64,000 nt of DNA from Paenibacillus sp. FSL R10-2734 (lineage in GTDB: Bacteria; Bacillota; Bacilli; Paenibacillales; Paenibacillaceae), in the NCBI RefSeq assembly GCF_037963865.1, contig NZ_CP150170.1, positions 2,666,001 through 2,730,000 on the forward strand. Direction: 5' to 3'. Positions 27,253-35,039 of the stretch are shown here, in pieces; the stretch's first letter is position 1, and every line of letters begins with the position of its first letter. A program made the translations under genes and the position numbers. The notes beneath the pieces were generated by a model. The model was not told the DNA's origin. It ran no database searches and saw only the letters and a program-made list of their open reading frames with translations.

Positions 27253-28082
27253 TGCCACGCGCCCTGAAAAAAAGTCTGCCCCATGTCGCACTTTTGTCCT
27301 ATCTACTAGTTATTCTATTTCCTTTCCTGTTCGTGTTATTCTCATCTGTGAAAAAGGATAACAATGCAATAGCGCTTAACCCTTTTGGGATTCCAAAGGA
27401 GTTTGTCTTCAATAACTATGTTGAAGCTTGGGTAAATGCCAAGATCAGCACTTACTTTTTTAACAGCTTGTACATTTCCATATTGGCATCTGTAGTATCT
27501 ATAATTCTAGCGTCTATGTTTGCCTTTGCAGTTACACGCATGCGCCAAGGCAAATGGAACATGATTTTGTTCTCGATAGTTATGGTAGGAATGCTGATTC
27601 CAAACAACGCATTAATGCTTCCTATTTATACGATTGTACGTAAGATGGGGATTCTGAACACGCACTGGGCGTTGATCATCCCTTATATCGCGAATGCAAT
27701 TCCATTTACGATAATAATATTGGCTGCATTTATGCGTTCGTTGCCTAGAGAAATTGAAGAGGCGGCGGTCATGGATGGGTTGAAGGCACCGGGTATCTTT
27801 GCTAAAATTATTGTACCTCTAACCGTACCTGCCATGGTTACTGTATTCATTGTTAATTTCCTGGGAAATTGGAACGAATTCTTGCTGGCGAACTACTTCC
27901 TATCGAATGACGAGCTTCGTACGCTCCCTGTAGGTATGGTTCAATTCCGCGATCAATACCAGATGAACTATGCACAAATGTCAGCGGGTATCGTCTTCAG
28001 CGTACTTCCGGTAATTGTCATTTATGCGATTTTACAGGAGAAAATTATTGAAGGTGTAACAGCAGGCGGCGTTAAAGGATAA
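27252..28082 (+). CDS. CUT1 sugar ABC transporter permease (importer 2, second)
   Basis: 276 residues, six helices, EAA loop EAAVMDGLKAPGIFAKIIVPLT, typical C-terminus KIIEGVTAGGVKG. It starts on the last base of the preceding stop codon (TGATG), so the two permeases are translationally coupled. Confidence 0.9.
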   Translation: MPRALKKSLPHVALLSYLLVILFPFLFVLFSSVKKDNNAIALNPFGIPKEFVFNNYVEAWVNAKISTYFFNSLYISILASVVSIILASMFAFAVTRMRQGKWNMILFSIVMVGMLIPNNALMLPIYTIVRKMGILNTHWALIIPYIANAIPFTIIILAAFMRSLPREIEEAAVMDGLKAPGIFAKIIVPLTVPAMVTVFIVNFLGNWNEFLLANYFLSNDELRTLPVGMVQFRDQYQMNYAQMSAGIVFSVLPVIVIYAILQEKIIEGVTAGGVKG

Positions 28083-28111
28083 CTTTTTTTCTCAGTCAGG
28101 AGCACCAGCCG

Positions 28112-29968
28112 ATGAATTTGCGCTATAAATTATTTACGGCATTTTTGGGCCTGATTATCATTCCCTTATTTATTCTAGGCATGCTTATGTTTTTCGTGAC
28201 TTATAACTCTATTGAGAAGAAGTACAGCCAGCAGTCGGAATACTCACTCAAAGCAATTAGCTACAGTATTTCAAATGTATTAAAGGATATGGATAACGTT
28301 ACAGACAACGGAATTGCTACCTCGGTTTTTCATATGGCCCTTAGCGCAGAAGATCCTAATAATCAGGATTTGACTGATGCTGAGCAACTCAATTTGAATG
28401 CTAGCCAGCGCAATTTCCGTAGTCTGTTGTTTAACCATCCATCGATCAGCTATGCTTTTTTGTACAATTTTAACGGTAGAGGTAACTCTGAAATCGTGTC
28501 GCTTTTTAATAAGGAAAATTTCCGAACATTACCCTATGATACGTTCAAAAAAAGTGATTTGTACCAGGAAGTAATGGATTTGAATGGCGTGCCGAAATGG
28601 CTGGCTCCTCATGAGTATCCCGAACTTACGGGAACTGAACCTGTGTTTACACAAATTCGACTCGTAAAGGAATTGAGCTTCTTTCAGAACATAGGTATCC
28701 TTGTTGTACAGATCAAAAATTGGGAGTTCGAATCAATATTTCGCAATTTAAAAATTGGGGATAGCAATCAGGATGTTTCGTTTATGCTTGTAAATGATAA
28801 AGGAATGATTCTATTCGACCCAGATCAAAAGCTGGATGGACAGGATATTCAGTCATTCGCGAATAAAGAGATTACCTTTAAAAAAGGGTTTCAGAGTTTC
28901 AAAACGGATTATAACGGGGAGAAAAGTATCCTCTCCATGTATCATTTGAAGGATTATCCTTGGAGTCTAGTGTCTGTAACTTCATGGAACACTTTGTCTC
29001 GTGAAGTTACAGTATTTGCACGATGGTTTGTCGGGGTGATCTTCCTTTGCTTTTTGGCAGCTGTGATCTTCAATTTATTCTTTATGAACCGGATTACTGG
29101 AGCAATAGCCGTCATTGTTCGTTTTATGCGACGTGTTGAGGATGGAGATCTGACTACGCGGGTAGAAGTAAAGGGGAATGATGAGTTAACGCTTCTCGCT
29201 AAAGGCTTTAATGATCTTATGGATAAAATTAATAGGTTGTTTAACAGAATCCATGTGGAACAGCGTCGCAAGAATCAAGCGGAGATGCGTGTTCTACAGG
29301 CGCAGATTAAACCCCATTTTTTATTCAATACGTTAGAGTCGATTAATGTTCTGGCCATACAGAATGAAGGCAAAAAAGTTAGTGAGATGGTTTACAGACT
29401 GGCTAGTATTTTACGTATCAGCATTCAGGATAGGGAAGAAATTACACTGGATGAAGAAATCAAACATCTGCGTAATTATTTGGATATTCAAAAATTCAGG
29501 TTTGAGGATTTATTTGAATATGATATTGATATCCCACAAGAATTGATGCGTTGCGGCATTCTAAAGCTTACTTTGCAACCGCTGGTAGAGAATAGCATTC
29601 AGCATGGATTTGAAGGTATTGATTATAAAGGTCAAGTTTCAGTGAAAGTTTGGGAGAAGCAAGGGGACTTAATTTTACGGATTGAAGACAACGGTATTGG
29701 TATTACACCGTCTCAGTTGTCCATTTTCCAATATATTGTAAATGATCCTGTGGAGCAAGAGGTTAAGGTTGAACGGGAAAATCGGATGAATCTTGAACGT
29801 AGAGGTCTTGGCATTCGCAGTGTAGCGGATCGCATCCGCATTGAATACGGTGACAGGTACGGAATATTTATCTGTTCCAGTCCAGGCTATGGTACTATTA
29901 TTCAATGTGTCATACCTAAATACGAGCAGGGGGAAGATCATTATGCTAAAAGTATTATTGGTAGATGA
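28112..29968 (+). CDS. YesM-type sensor histidine kinase (importer 2)
   Basis: 618 residues: transmembrane helix at about 9-30, an extracellular dCache-like domain, a second helix near 305-325, HAMP (VEDGDLTTRVEVKGNDELTLLAKGFNDLM), His_kinase with AQIKPHFLFNTLES (H402) and an ATPase domain with LVENSIQHG and IEDNGIGI. The regulator gene overlaps its end by 26 bp, so the pair is made together, downstream of the importer it presumably controls. Confidence 0.9.
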   Translation: MNLRYKLFTAFLGLIIIPLFILGMLMFFVTYNSIEKKYSQQSEYSLKAISYSISNVLKDMDNVTDNGIATSVFHMALSAEDPNNQDLTDAEQLNLNASQRNFRSLLFNHPSISYAFLYNFNGRGNSEIVSLFNKENFRTLPYDTFKKSDLYQEVMDLNGVPKWLAPHEYPELTGTEPVFTQIRLVKELSFFQNIGILVVQIKNWEFESIFRNLKIGDSNQDVSFMLVNDKGMILFDPDQKLDGQDIQSFANKEITFKKGFQSFKTDYNGEKSILSMYHLKDYPWSLVSVTSWNTLSREVTVFARWFVGVIFLCFLAAVIFNLFFMNRITGAIAVIVRFMRRVEDGDLTTRVEVKGNDELTLLAKGFNDLMDKINRLFNRIHVEQRRKNQAEMRVLQAQIKPHFLFNTLESINVLAIQNEGKKVSEMVYRLASILRISIQDREEITLDEEIKHLRNYLDIQKFRFEDLFEYDIDIPQELMRCGILKLTLQPLVENSIQHGFEGIDYKGQVSVKVWEKQGDLILRIEDNGIGITPSQLSIFQYIVNDPVEQEVKVERENRMNLERRGLGIRSVADRIRIEYGDRYGIFICSSPGYGTIIQCVIPKYEQGEDHYAKSIIGR

Positions 29969-30734
29969 CGAAGCCCCAATTCTAAATAATCTAAACAGAG
30001 TGTTGCCATGGCAGGAGATGGGGATGGAGGTCGTCGGTATGGCGCGAAGCGGTATGGACGCCTTGCGCATTGCTGAAGAGGAACAGCCCGATCTTGTGTT
30101 AAGTGACATTCGCATGCCAGTGATGGATGGGTTAACTTTTATAGGAAAACTGCGGGAATTGGGATTGGATAGTGAGGTACTGCTGCTTACCGGGTATCAG
30201 GAGTTTGACTACGCACGGGAAGCGATCCGGTTAGGGGTCAAAGAGTACATTTGTAAGCCGATTCATTATGAAGAACTCGGCAATAAAGTGCGGGAGATTG
30301 GAGCTAATATCCGTAGTAAACAGTTTAAAAATAAACTGTATAACAGCATACCGTTATTTCAGGAGATCCCTGAAGCAGATAATGATTCTGTTAAAAAAAC
30401 ACCGGATCAGCTAATGAATTTAGCCGCCCAATACATCACTGAACATCTTCACTCAGATATCGGGATTGAGGAAGTGGCGAATAAGATCAGCATTAGCGGT
30501 AGCTACTTCTGTCTCTTGTTTAAGAATCATTTTGCAATGACCTTCGTGGAATACGTAACATTACAGCGAATTGAAGCTGCCAAGTTTATGCTTACTAATA
30601 GCGATAAGAGTATTACGGTGATTGGTTCCGGAGTGGGTTATCAGGAACGACGTTATTTCACGAAGGTATTTCAGAAGCAGACAGGAATGTCTCCTAAGGA
30701 GTATCGCGACCGATGCCGGGCCGAGGCACAGTAA
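29943..30734 (+). CDS. Response regulator with AraC domain (importer 2), short form
   Basis: 263 residues: receiver with D55 in LSDIRMP and a C-terminal AraC-type HTH (IGIEEVANKISISGSYFCLLFKN, VGYQERRYFTKVFQKQ). It lacks the long middle region of the other two YesN proteins here (442 and 548 residues), so the receiver is joined almost directly to the DNA-binding domain. The ATG at 29943 lies inside the kinase gene with GGGGGA before it; the longer in-frame start has no support. Confidence 0.88.
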   Translation: MLKVLLVDDEAPILNNLNRVLPWQEMGMEVVGMARSGMDALRIAEEEQPDLVLSDIRMPVMDGLTFIGKLRELGLDSEVLLLTGYQEFDYAREAIRLGVKEYICKPIHYEELGNKVREIGANIRSKQFKNKLYNSIPLFQEIPEADNDSVKKTPDQLMNLAAQYITEHLHSDIGIEEVANKISISGSYFCLLFKNHFAMTFVEYVTLQRIEAAKFMLTNSDKSITVIGSGVGYQERRYFTKVFQKQTGMSPKEYRDRCRAEAQ

Positions 30735-30762
30735 GGCTGGCGTCTGTGTGGTGAGGTTAAGC

Positions 30763-30915
30763 GTCACTGCGCGGAATGTTTGGACTTCCGGTCGCTGTTA
30801 TCCTCAGATTTCTTGATTAGAAACCGCTGCTTGCGGTTGAAATCCGAGGATAAAGGCGAACGCTACGCTCCTACAGTTCCAAACTTCCTCTCCGTTCCTT
30901 CTCCCTCACCACACT
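30763..30915. repeat. Dispersed palindromic element, copy C (inverted)
   Basis: Reverse-orientation relative of the two copies at 10768-11160. Outer arms TTATCCTCAGATTTC (30798-30812) and GAAATCCGAGGATAA (30839-30853); inner stem AACCGC/GCGGTT (30822-30827 and 30833-30838). The flanks CGTCACTGCG and TCCAAACTTCC match the reverse complement of the flanks of copies A and B. Confidence 0.8.
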
Positions 30916-30980
30916 TTGTTGTGGGTAAGGAGTCGTCCCACTCTCTATGGATGTGGGGACTCCTTGGGAAAATGAGGTAT

Positions 30981-31056
30981 TATCGACCAGCCTGTGGCTG
31001 TGATAAAGTACAAAGGCATATCGACCAGCCTGCGACAGTGATGGAAATACATAGTA
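30981..31056. repeat. 38-bp tandem duplication
   Basis: Two diverged units start at 30981 and 31019, both opening with TATCGACCAGCCTG and sharing a downstream GTGAT. No function is seen. Confidence 0.6.
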
Positions 31057-31099
31057 ATATAGATTGTGATTGGAATTAATTAACAGATTCTAAATAGAA

Positions 31100-31142
31100 G
31101 AGATGATTATCTTAATTCTTAAAGATAATTATCTCTTTTTTA
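31100..31142 (+). terminator. Terminator-like hairpin
   Basis: GAGATGATTATCTT and AAGATAATTATCTC pair around a short AT-rich loop, followed by TTTTTT. The nearest upstream gene ends about 365 bp before, so it may end the importer 2 transcript after the repeat. Confidence 0.7.
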
Positions 31143-31327
31143 TGATCTTTCTCAGCGTTTCTAATATTTGGATGTTTTTTTACATGGGCTCGGTCAATTC
31201 ACTATAGATTTTCTACTGAAATTCTTAGCAAATCTAAAGGTATAGCGGATCAGTAAAAGAGGGGAGACAAGAGGTTGATGTTGCTTTTTTTAATACGGAG
31301 TTAATCTTTCTTTACTTAAAAATGAAA

Positions 31328-31423
31328 CTTTTTGCCGTCGTATGCGTCTAATACTATGTTTTGTTATAACGAACGTGGCAAAAAGCAATTCTTCCGCTCT
31401 GCTGAGGGCGGTTGCGTTTTTGC
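31328..31423 (+). promoter_or_regulatory. Switch-like leader with two mutually exclusive hairpins
   Basis: The segment GGCAAAAAG (31377-31385) can pair perfectly with CTTTTTGCC (31328-31336), or with the later TTGCGTTTTTGC (31412-31423) by way of GCAAAAAGCAA (31378-31388). The second hairpin encloses a CCGCTC/GGGCGG stem and has a T-run in its right arm, as in a terminator. This is the plan of an attenuator or riboswitch, 74 bp before the next gene. I do not recognise the class. Confidence 0.45.
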
Positions 31424-31496
31424 GGGGAATATAAGAGGAGTATGAAAAAGACAGAGACCTACTTATATTTACAAATAGGAGCAGAGGAGTCATATC

Positions 31497-33737
31497 ATGG
31501 ATTTAAAGAAATTAACGTTAGTTGCTGTTTTGGCCATATCTCAGGCCGCCTCGGCAGTGCCGGCTTTTGCCGAAGCTGTCAATAATACCTCCAGTAATAC
31601 CAATGCAGTAGGTGCAGCTGCTACATCTGTGACGGATGTAATGCCAGAAGCTACTGACCCATTGCCACCATTACAAACTGAGGTACCAGGGGGAGTAGTA
31701 TCACCTACACCAACTCCAACCCCAACTCCAATTACTGGAGGAACAACTGAGCCTACGACAACAACCGAACCTGTTTCAACAACGGAACCAACGGCTACAC
31801 CGATCCCTACTGCTACACCTGAAGCCACTACACAGCCTACACCAACAGATGGTGTTCGTGCAGCAGCTAGTAATCAGCTTGTACTTATGATGAACAGCAA
31901 CAAAATGTACCAAAACGGCGTTGAATATTTGGCTAATCAACCTATGGCTGTGAAGAATGGTGTCTCATACGTTTCGATCCGAGCTATGGTAGAACGCGTA
32001 GGTGTGAAATACATTTACGATTATAAAACGAAAGAGACCATTGTTACCAAAGGAAGCGACGTAATGCGCTTTAAGACGGACAGTAAGATCTATTCCGTTA
32101 ATGGTAAAAATGTAACGATGAAAGGTCCAGCTTACCAATTCAAAGGTACATTTATGGTTCCTTTGACGTCCATCACTGGGGCGTTAGGCATTCCTTATAC
32201 CGTTGATAATGTGCAAAAACGAGTGATTCTTACACTAAACACGAAGCCTAAAGCTTCTTTTACAGTGCCAACTGAAATTTATGCTGGTGAACCTGTGAAT
32301 TTCGTGACTTCCAGCTCTTCACCAAATGGTTCAGCCATTGTCGATGAACGTTGGGATGGAAATAAGCAGGATGTCTATGATACACCAGGGGTTTATGTAG
32401 TATCCTATTCTGTTATGGATGCGAATGGACAGTGGAGCGATCCTTACTCCGTGACCATCAATGTACTTAAACCTAATACACCGCCAGTCGCTAATTTCAC
32501 GACTGACAAGGATTCCTACAAGATGGGTGAAATGATCACTTATTCGGACCTGAGCAGCGACCCAGACGGTGATCAAATTAAAGTGACTTGGACGAATAAA
32601 GCAGAAGCTTTCTTCACTCCAGGTCCAGCAACAGTTGCCATTAAAGTAGAAGATTCTCATGGCGCAATCAGCACTTTTGAGAAGACCATTAATATTTCGG
32701 ATGAAGTCTTGTACAGTAAAGAAGATTTCTACAGATTATTTGCTTCTCCGGGTAGTGTATTTAACATCGATGGATCGATGGTTCCAACTTGGCAGAAGGT
32801 AGCCTATAATCTTTCTTCCGAGCCGTACACCCTTATCCGCAGTAACAGTCCAGAAACAGTGAATACGGAAGGGATTACTTACAAAGAAACATCATTCGGC
32901 GGAACTCGCTTCTTGGTTCACCACAAGAATAATATGAATATTAAAACGAAGGTGTATGTGATTGCTAAGAATAACAATCTGTACCCTACGACAATTACAA
33001 CTGAGTATGTAGGATTTGGAGGTCCAAACTCTTATCCTGAAGGTACTGGCAAAATGTCTGTGCAGAGGTACTGGGAATCTATGCAGACCAGAAAAGATTA
33101 TAAGACAACAGTCCTACAACCAGGGGAAAGCGTCTCGATTCTTACAGAACTAAACAAAATTGCGATGAAACCAGGCGAAATTGTGTCACTTCAAGCGGAC
33201 TTATTTAGTGATTATCCTATTGAATATAATGTCATGATGATCGATGCGAATAAAGATCCACTGACTACACTTCCTACACTTCCGATCTTGGATCGTGATG
33301 GGGTGCATAACCGAGGAACTTATGCTGATTCTACACGCATCATGACGGTTACCGATGAAGTAGGAAAAAGTCCTGTAAGACTTCTAATTGGTGACAATTC
33401 GAGTGATTTGAATTTGATCGGTGTCGACCCAATGAATGGTACTGAAGCATCCAATGCCGGTAATTTCGGTGTGTTATACAAAATCAAATTCGAAAATGTT
33501 GCACCTAATTCCTTGATTACGTTTAATCCACGTGGCGGTAATTATATGGGGCCTGTCATGGTTAACGGTCAAATCGTACACATGCCAACATCGGGAAGTC
33601 TTTCAAGTGCTGACATGAACAGTGTGATTTATCGTACTGGCGATTATGGCGGTGCAGTAGAAATTTTGTTTAATGCAGCTTCTGGTAGTAACTTACCGGT
33701 GAATTTCTTGGTTACACCGCTACCAGCGAAGAAATAA
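31497..33737 (+). CDS. Secreted protein with copper-amine-oxidase-like N-domain and PKD-type repeats
   Basis: 746 residues. A signal peptide (cleavage probably after PAFA, about residue 25) is followed by a Thr/Pro-rich linker (about 60-118), a copper-amine-oxidase N-terminal-like domain (about 127-252, with VSIRAMVERVGVKYIYD and FMVPLTSITGALGIPY), two PKD/Ig-like modules (about 258-400, PPVANFTTDKDSYKMGE...SSDPDGDQI) and a C-terminal region that I do not recognise (about 405-746). It is probably a cell-surface protein. No catalytic motif was found. The ribosome site is GAGGAG; a switch-like leader precedes it. Confidence 0.75.
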   Translation: MDLKKLTLVAVLAISQAASAVPAFAEAVNNTSSNTNAVGAAATSVTDVMPEATDPLPPLQTEVPGGVVSPTPTPTPTPITGGTTEPTTTTEPVSTTEPTATPIPTATPEATTQPTPTDGVRAAASNQLVLMMNSNKMYQNGVEYLANQPMAVKNGVSYVSIRAMVERVGVKYIYDYKTKETIVTKGSDVMRFKTDSKIYSVNGKNVTMKGPAYQFKGTFMVPLTSITGALGIPYTVDNVQKRVILTLNTKPKASFTVPTEIYAGEPVNFVTSSSSPNGSAIVDERWDGNKQDVYDTPGVYVVSYSVMDANGQWSDPYSVTINVLKPNTPPVANFTTDKDSYKMGEMITYSDLSSDPDGDQIKVTWTNKAEAFFTPGPATVAIKVEDSHGAISTFEKTINISDEVLYSKEDFYRLFASPGSVFNIDGSMVPTWQKVAYNLSSEPYTLIRSNSPETVNTEGITYKETSFGGTRFLVHHKNNMNIKTKVYVIAKNNNLYPTTITTEYVGFGGPNSYPEGTGKMSVQRYWESMQTRKDYKTTVLQPGESVSILTELNKIAMKPGEIVSLQADLFSDYPIEYNVMMIDANKDPLTTLPTLPILDRDGVHNRGTYADSTRIMTVTDEVGKSPVRLLIGDNSSDLNLIGVDPMNGTEASNAGNFGVLYKIKFENVAPNSLITFNPRGGNYMGPVMVNGQIVHMPTSGSLSSADMNSVIYRTGDYGGAVEILFNAASGSNLPVNFLVTPLPAKK

Positions 33738-33786
33738 TAGAATAGGTACATTCCTTAAGCACTAATTGGGAATCACCTGAATTAAT

Positions 33787-33831
33787 AGTCCGGCTGAATA
33801 TTCCGCAAAGGAATACACAGCCGGACTTTTG
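33787..33831 (+). terminator. Terminator after the PKD protein gene
   Basis: AGTCCGGCTG and CAGCCGGACT form a perfect 10-bp stem; inside it ATTCC can pair with GGAAT. TTTT follows. Confidence 0.88.
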
Positions 33832-33884
33832 TATTTTAATTGCATAATTTACTCAGATGAACACTCAAACGCACGGTTGCTTCA

Positions 33885-33913
33885 TTGACGGGGCATTTAT
33901 TTTGGGGCATTAT
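33885..33913 (+). promoter_or_regulatory. Likely vegetative promoter of the Fur-family gene
   Basis: TTGACG at 33885-33890 and CATTAT at 33908-33913 with 17 bp between. A direct repeat GGGGCATT (33890 and 33904) overlaps it. Confidence 0.5.
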
Positions 33914-33961
33914 TAAGAGAGTGAAATAGAAATGAACTGAAATGTTATGGGAGATGAGCGT

Positions 33962-34423
33962 ATGCTGTCGACAGAACAAATATTAGAAGTCATGTCGGGG
34001 CAAGGACTGCGAATCACCGACCAACGCAAAACGCTTGCCAAGTTATTCGGCGAGAATAAGGGATACTTGTCAGCGAAGGATGTCTATGAGTATATGGGCC
34101 GCAAGTATAGCGGACTTAGCTTTGATACCGTGTACCGCAATCTGCGTGTAATGGAAGAGCTTGGTGTACTTGAACAAATCGTCTTTGAAGACGGAGTGAA
34201 ATTCAAGGGAAGCTGTAATCATCAGGATCACCATCATCATATGATCTGCCTTCAATGCCAGAAAACCTACCCGATTAATTTTTGCCCGATGAATTTAACG
34301 GATACACCTGATCAATTCCGGGTAGTCAAGCATAAATTTGAGGTGTTCGGTTATTGCAAAGAATGTGAAGAGAACCGGGAAGAAGAACTAGTCGCAGCGG
34401 CAGATAACAAAAAAGGGGTCTAG
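33962..34423 (+). CDS. zur: Fur-family metal regulator, probably Zur
   Basis: 153 residues: an N-terminal winged helix (GLSFDTVYRNLRVMEELGVLEQI) and a dimer domain with the structural zinc cysteines CLQC and CKEC, plus a histidine-rich metal site (CNHQDHHHHM). Fur, PerR and Zur are hard to tell apart by eye; Zur is favoured because Zur-type boxes stand before znuA 3.2 kb downstream. The ATG at 33962 has GGGAGATGAG before it; the ATG at 33947 overlaps that site but cannot be excluded. yidD follows after 2 bp. Confidence 0.75.
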   Translation: MLSTEQILEVMSGQGLRITDQRKTLAKLFGENKGYLSAKDVYEYMGRKYSGLSFDTVYRNLRVMEELGVLEQIVFEDGVKFKGSCNHQDHHHHMICLQCQKTYPINFCPMNLTDTPDQFRVVKHKFEVFGYCKECEENREEELVAAADNKKGV

Positions 34424-34425
34424 CA

Positions 34426-34689
34426 ATGGCGACCCTACGTAGAACGATTCAGGCACCAATTCGGGTGTACCGCAAGTACATTTCCCCGATTAAGCCTGCA
34501 ACCTGTCGCTTCTATCCAACCTGCTCTGCCTATGCACTGGAGGCCATTGAAGTCCATGGGCCACTTAAGGGCTCATGGCTTGCTGCCAAGCGGATTGCTA
34601 GATGCCATCCCTTCCATCCAGGGGGACTTGATCCGGTTCCGCCTCTAGAAGAACACCCTTCGAAGAAGGATTCCGCTCGTGCGACTTGA
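34426..34689 (+). CDS. yidD: Membrane protein insertion efficiency factor YidD
   Basis: 87 residues. The YidD signature is clear: YRKYISPIKPATCRFYPTCSAYALEAIEVHG, then RIARCHPFHPGG. These small membrane-associated proteins help YidC/Oxa1-type insertases. It starts 2 bp after the Fur-family gene, so the two are probably co-transcribed. The AAAGGGG ribosome site lies inside the end of that gene. Confidence 0.93.
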   Translation: MATLRRTIQAPIRVYRKYISPIKPATCRFYPTCSAYALEAIEVHGPLKGSWLAAKRIARCHPFHPGGLDPVPPLEEHPSKKDSARAT

Positions 34690-34699
34690 CACGAGGCCC

Positions 34700-35008
34700 T
34701 ACCATTGGGTATATTCACAGGTAATAGTATGAATTCCGAGGAACGGATAAGTAAATCGGTACGTCCATTACAGAGAGCCGGAGTTAGCTGAAAGCCGGTA
34801 TGGAGCGTTAGATTGAATATGGTCCGGGAGGAACTGTGTTCGAGCGGGAACTGTAATTGAGGTTCACGTAAGATAACGGCGTGTTCCAGCGTTAATGGAC
34901 AGTTCCCAGATGGGAACTGGCGAAGCCTGTTCTCTGTGAAGAGACAGGAAATTTGGGTGGTATCGCGTGAGTTATACTCTCGCCCCATTATAGGGGCGGG
35001 AGTTTTTT
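34700..35008 (+). promoter_or_regulatory. T-box leader, methionine type, with terminator
   Basis: The leader has the conserved T-box landmarks: AGTA (34750s), AGAGAGCCGG with its pairing CTGAAAGCCGG, the specifier context GAATATGG with codon ATG at 34819-34821, and the T-box TGGGTGGTATCGCG (34954-34967). The terminator (34976-35008) pairs ACTCTCGCCCC with GGGGCGGGAGT before TTTTTT. The TGGT in the T-box fits a tRNA ending in A-CCA, as tRNA-Met does. Uncharged tRNA-Met should open it and raise metS expression. Confidence 0.9.
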
Positions 35009-35039
35009 GTCTTTTTATGAAAGAAAGGATGATTAATCA

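Noticed and set aside
31290..31493. 67-codon minus-strand frame before the PKD protein gene
   Set aside because: It overlaps the structured leader on the other strand and lacks a ribosome site.
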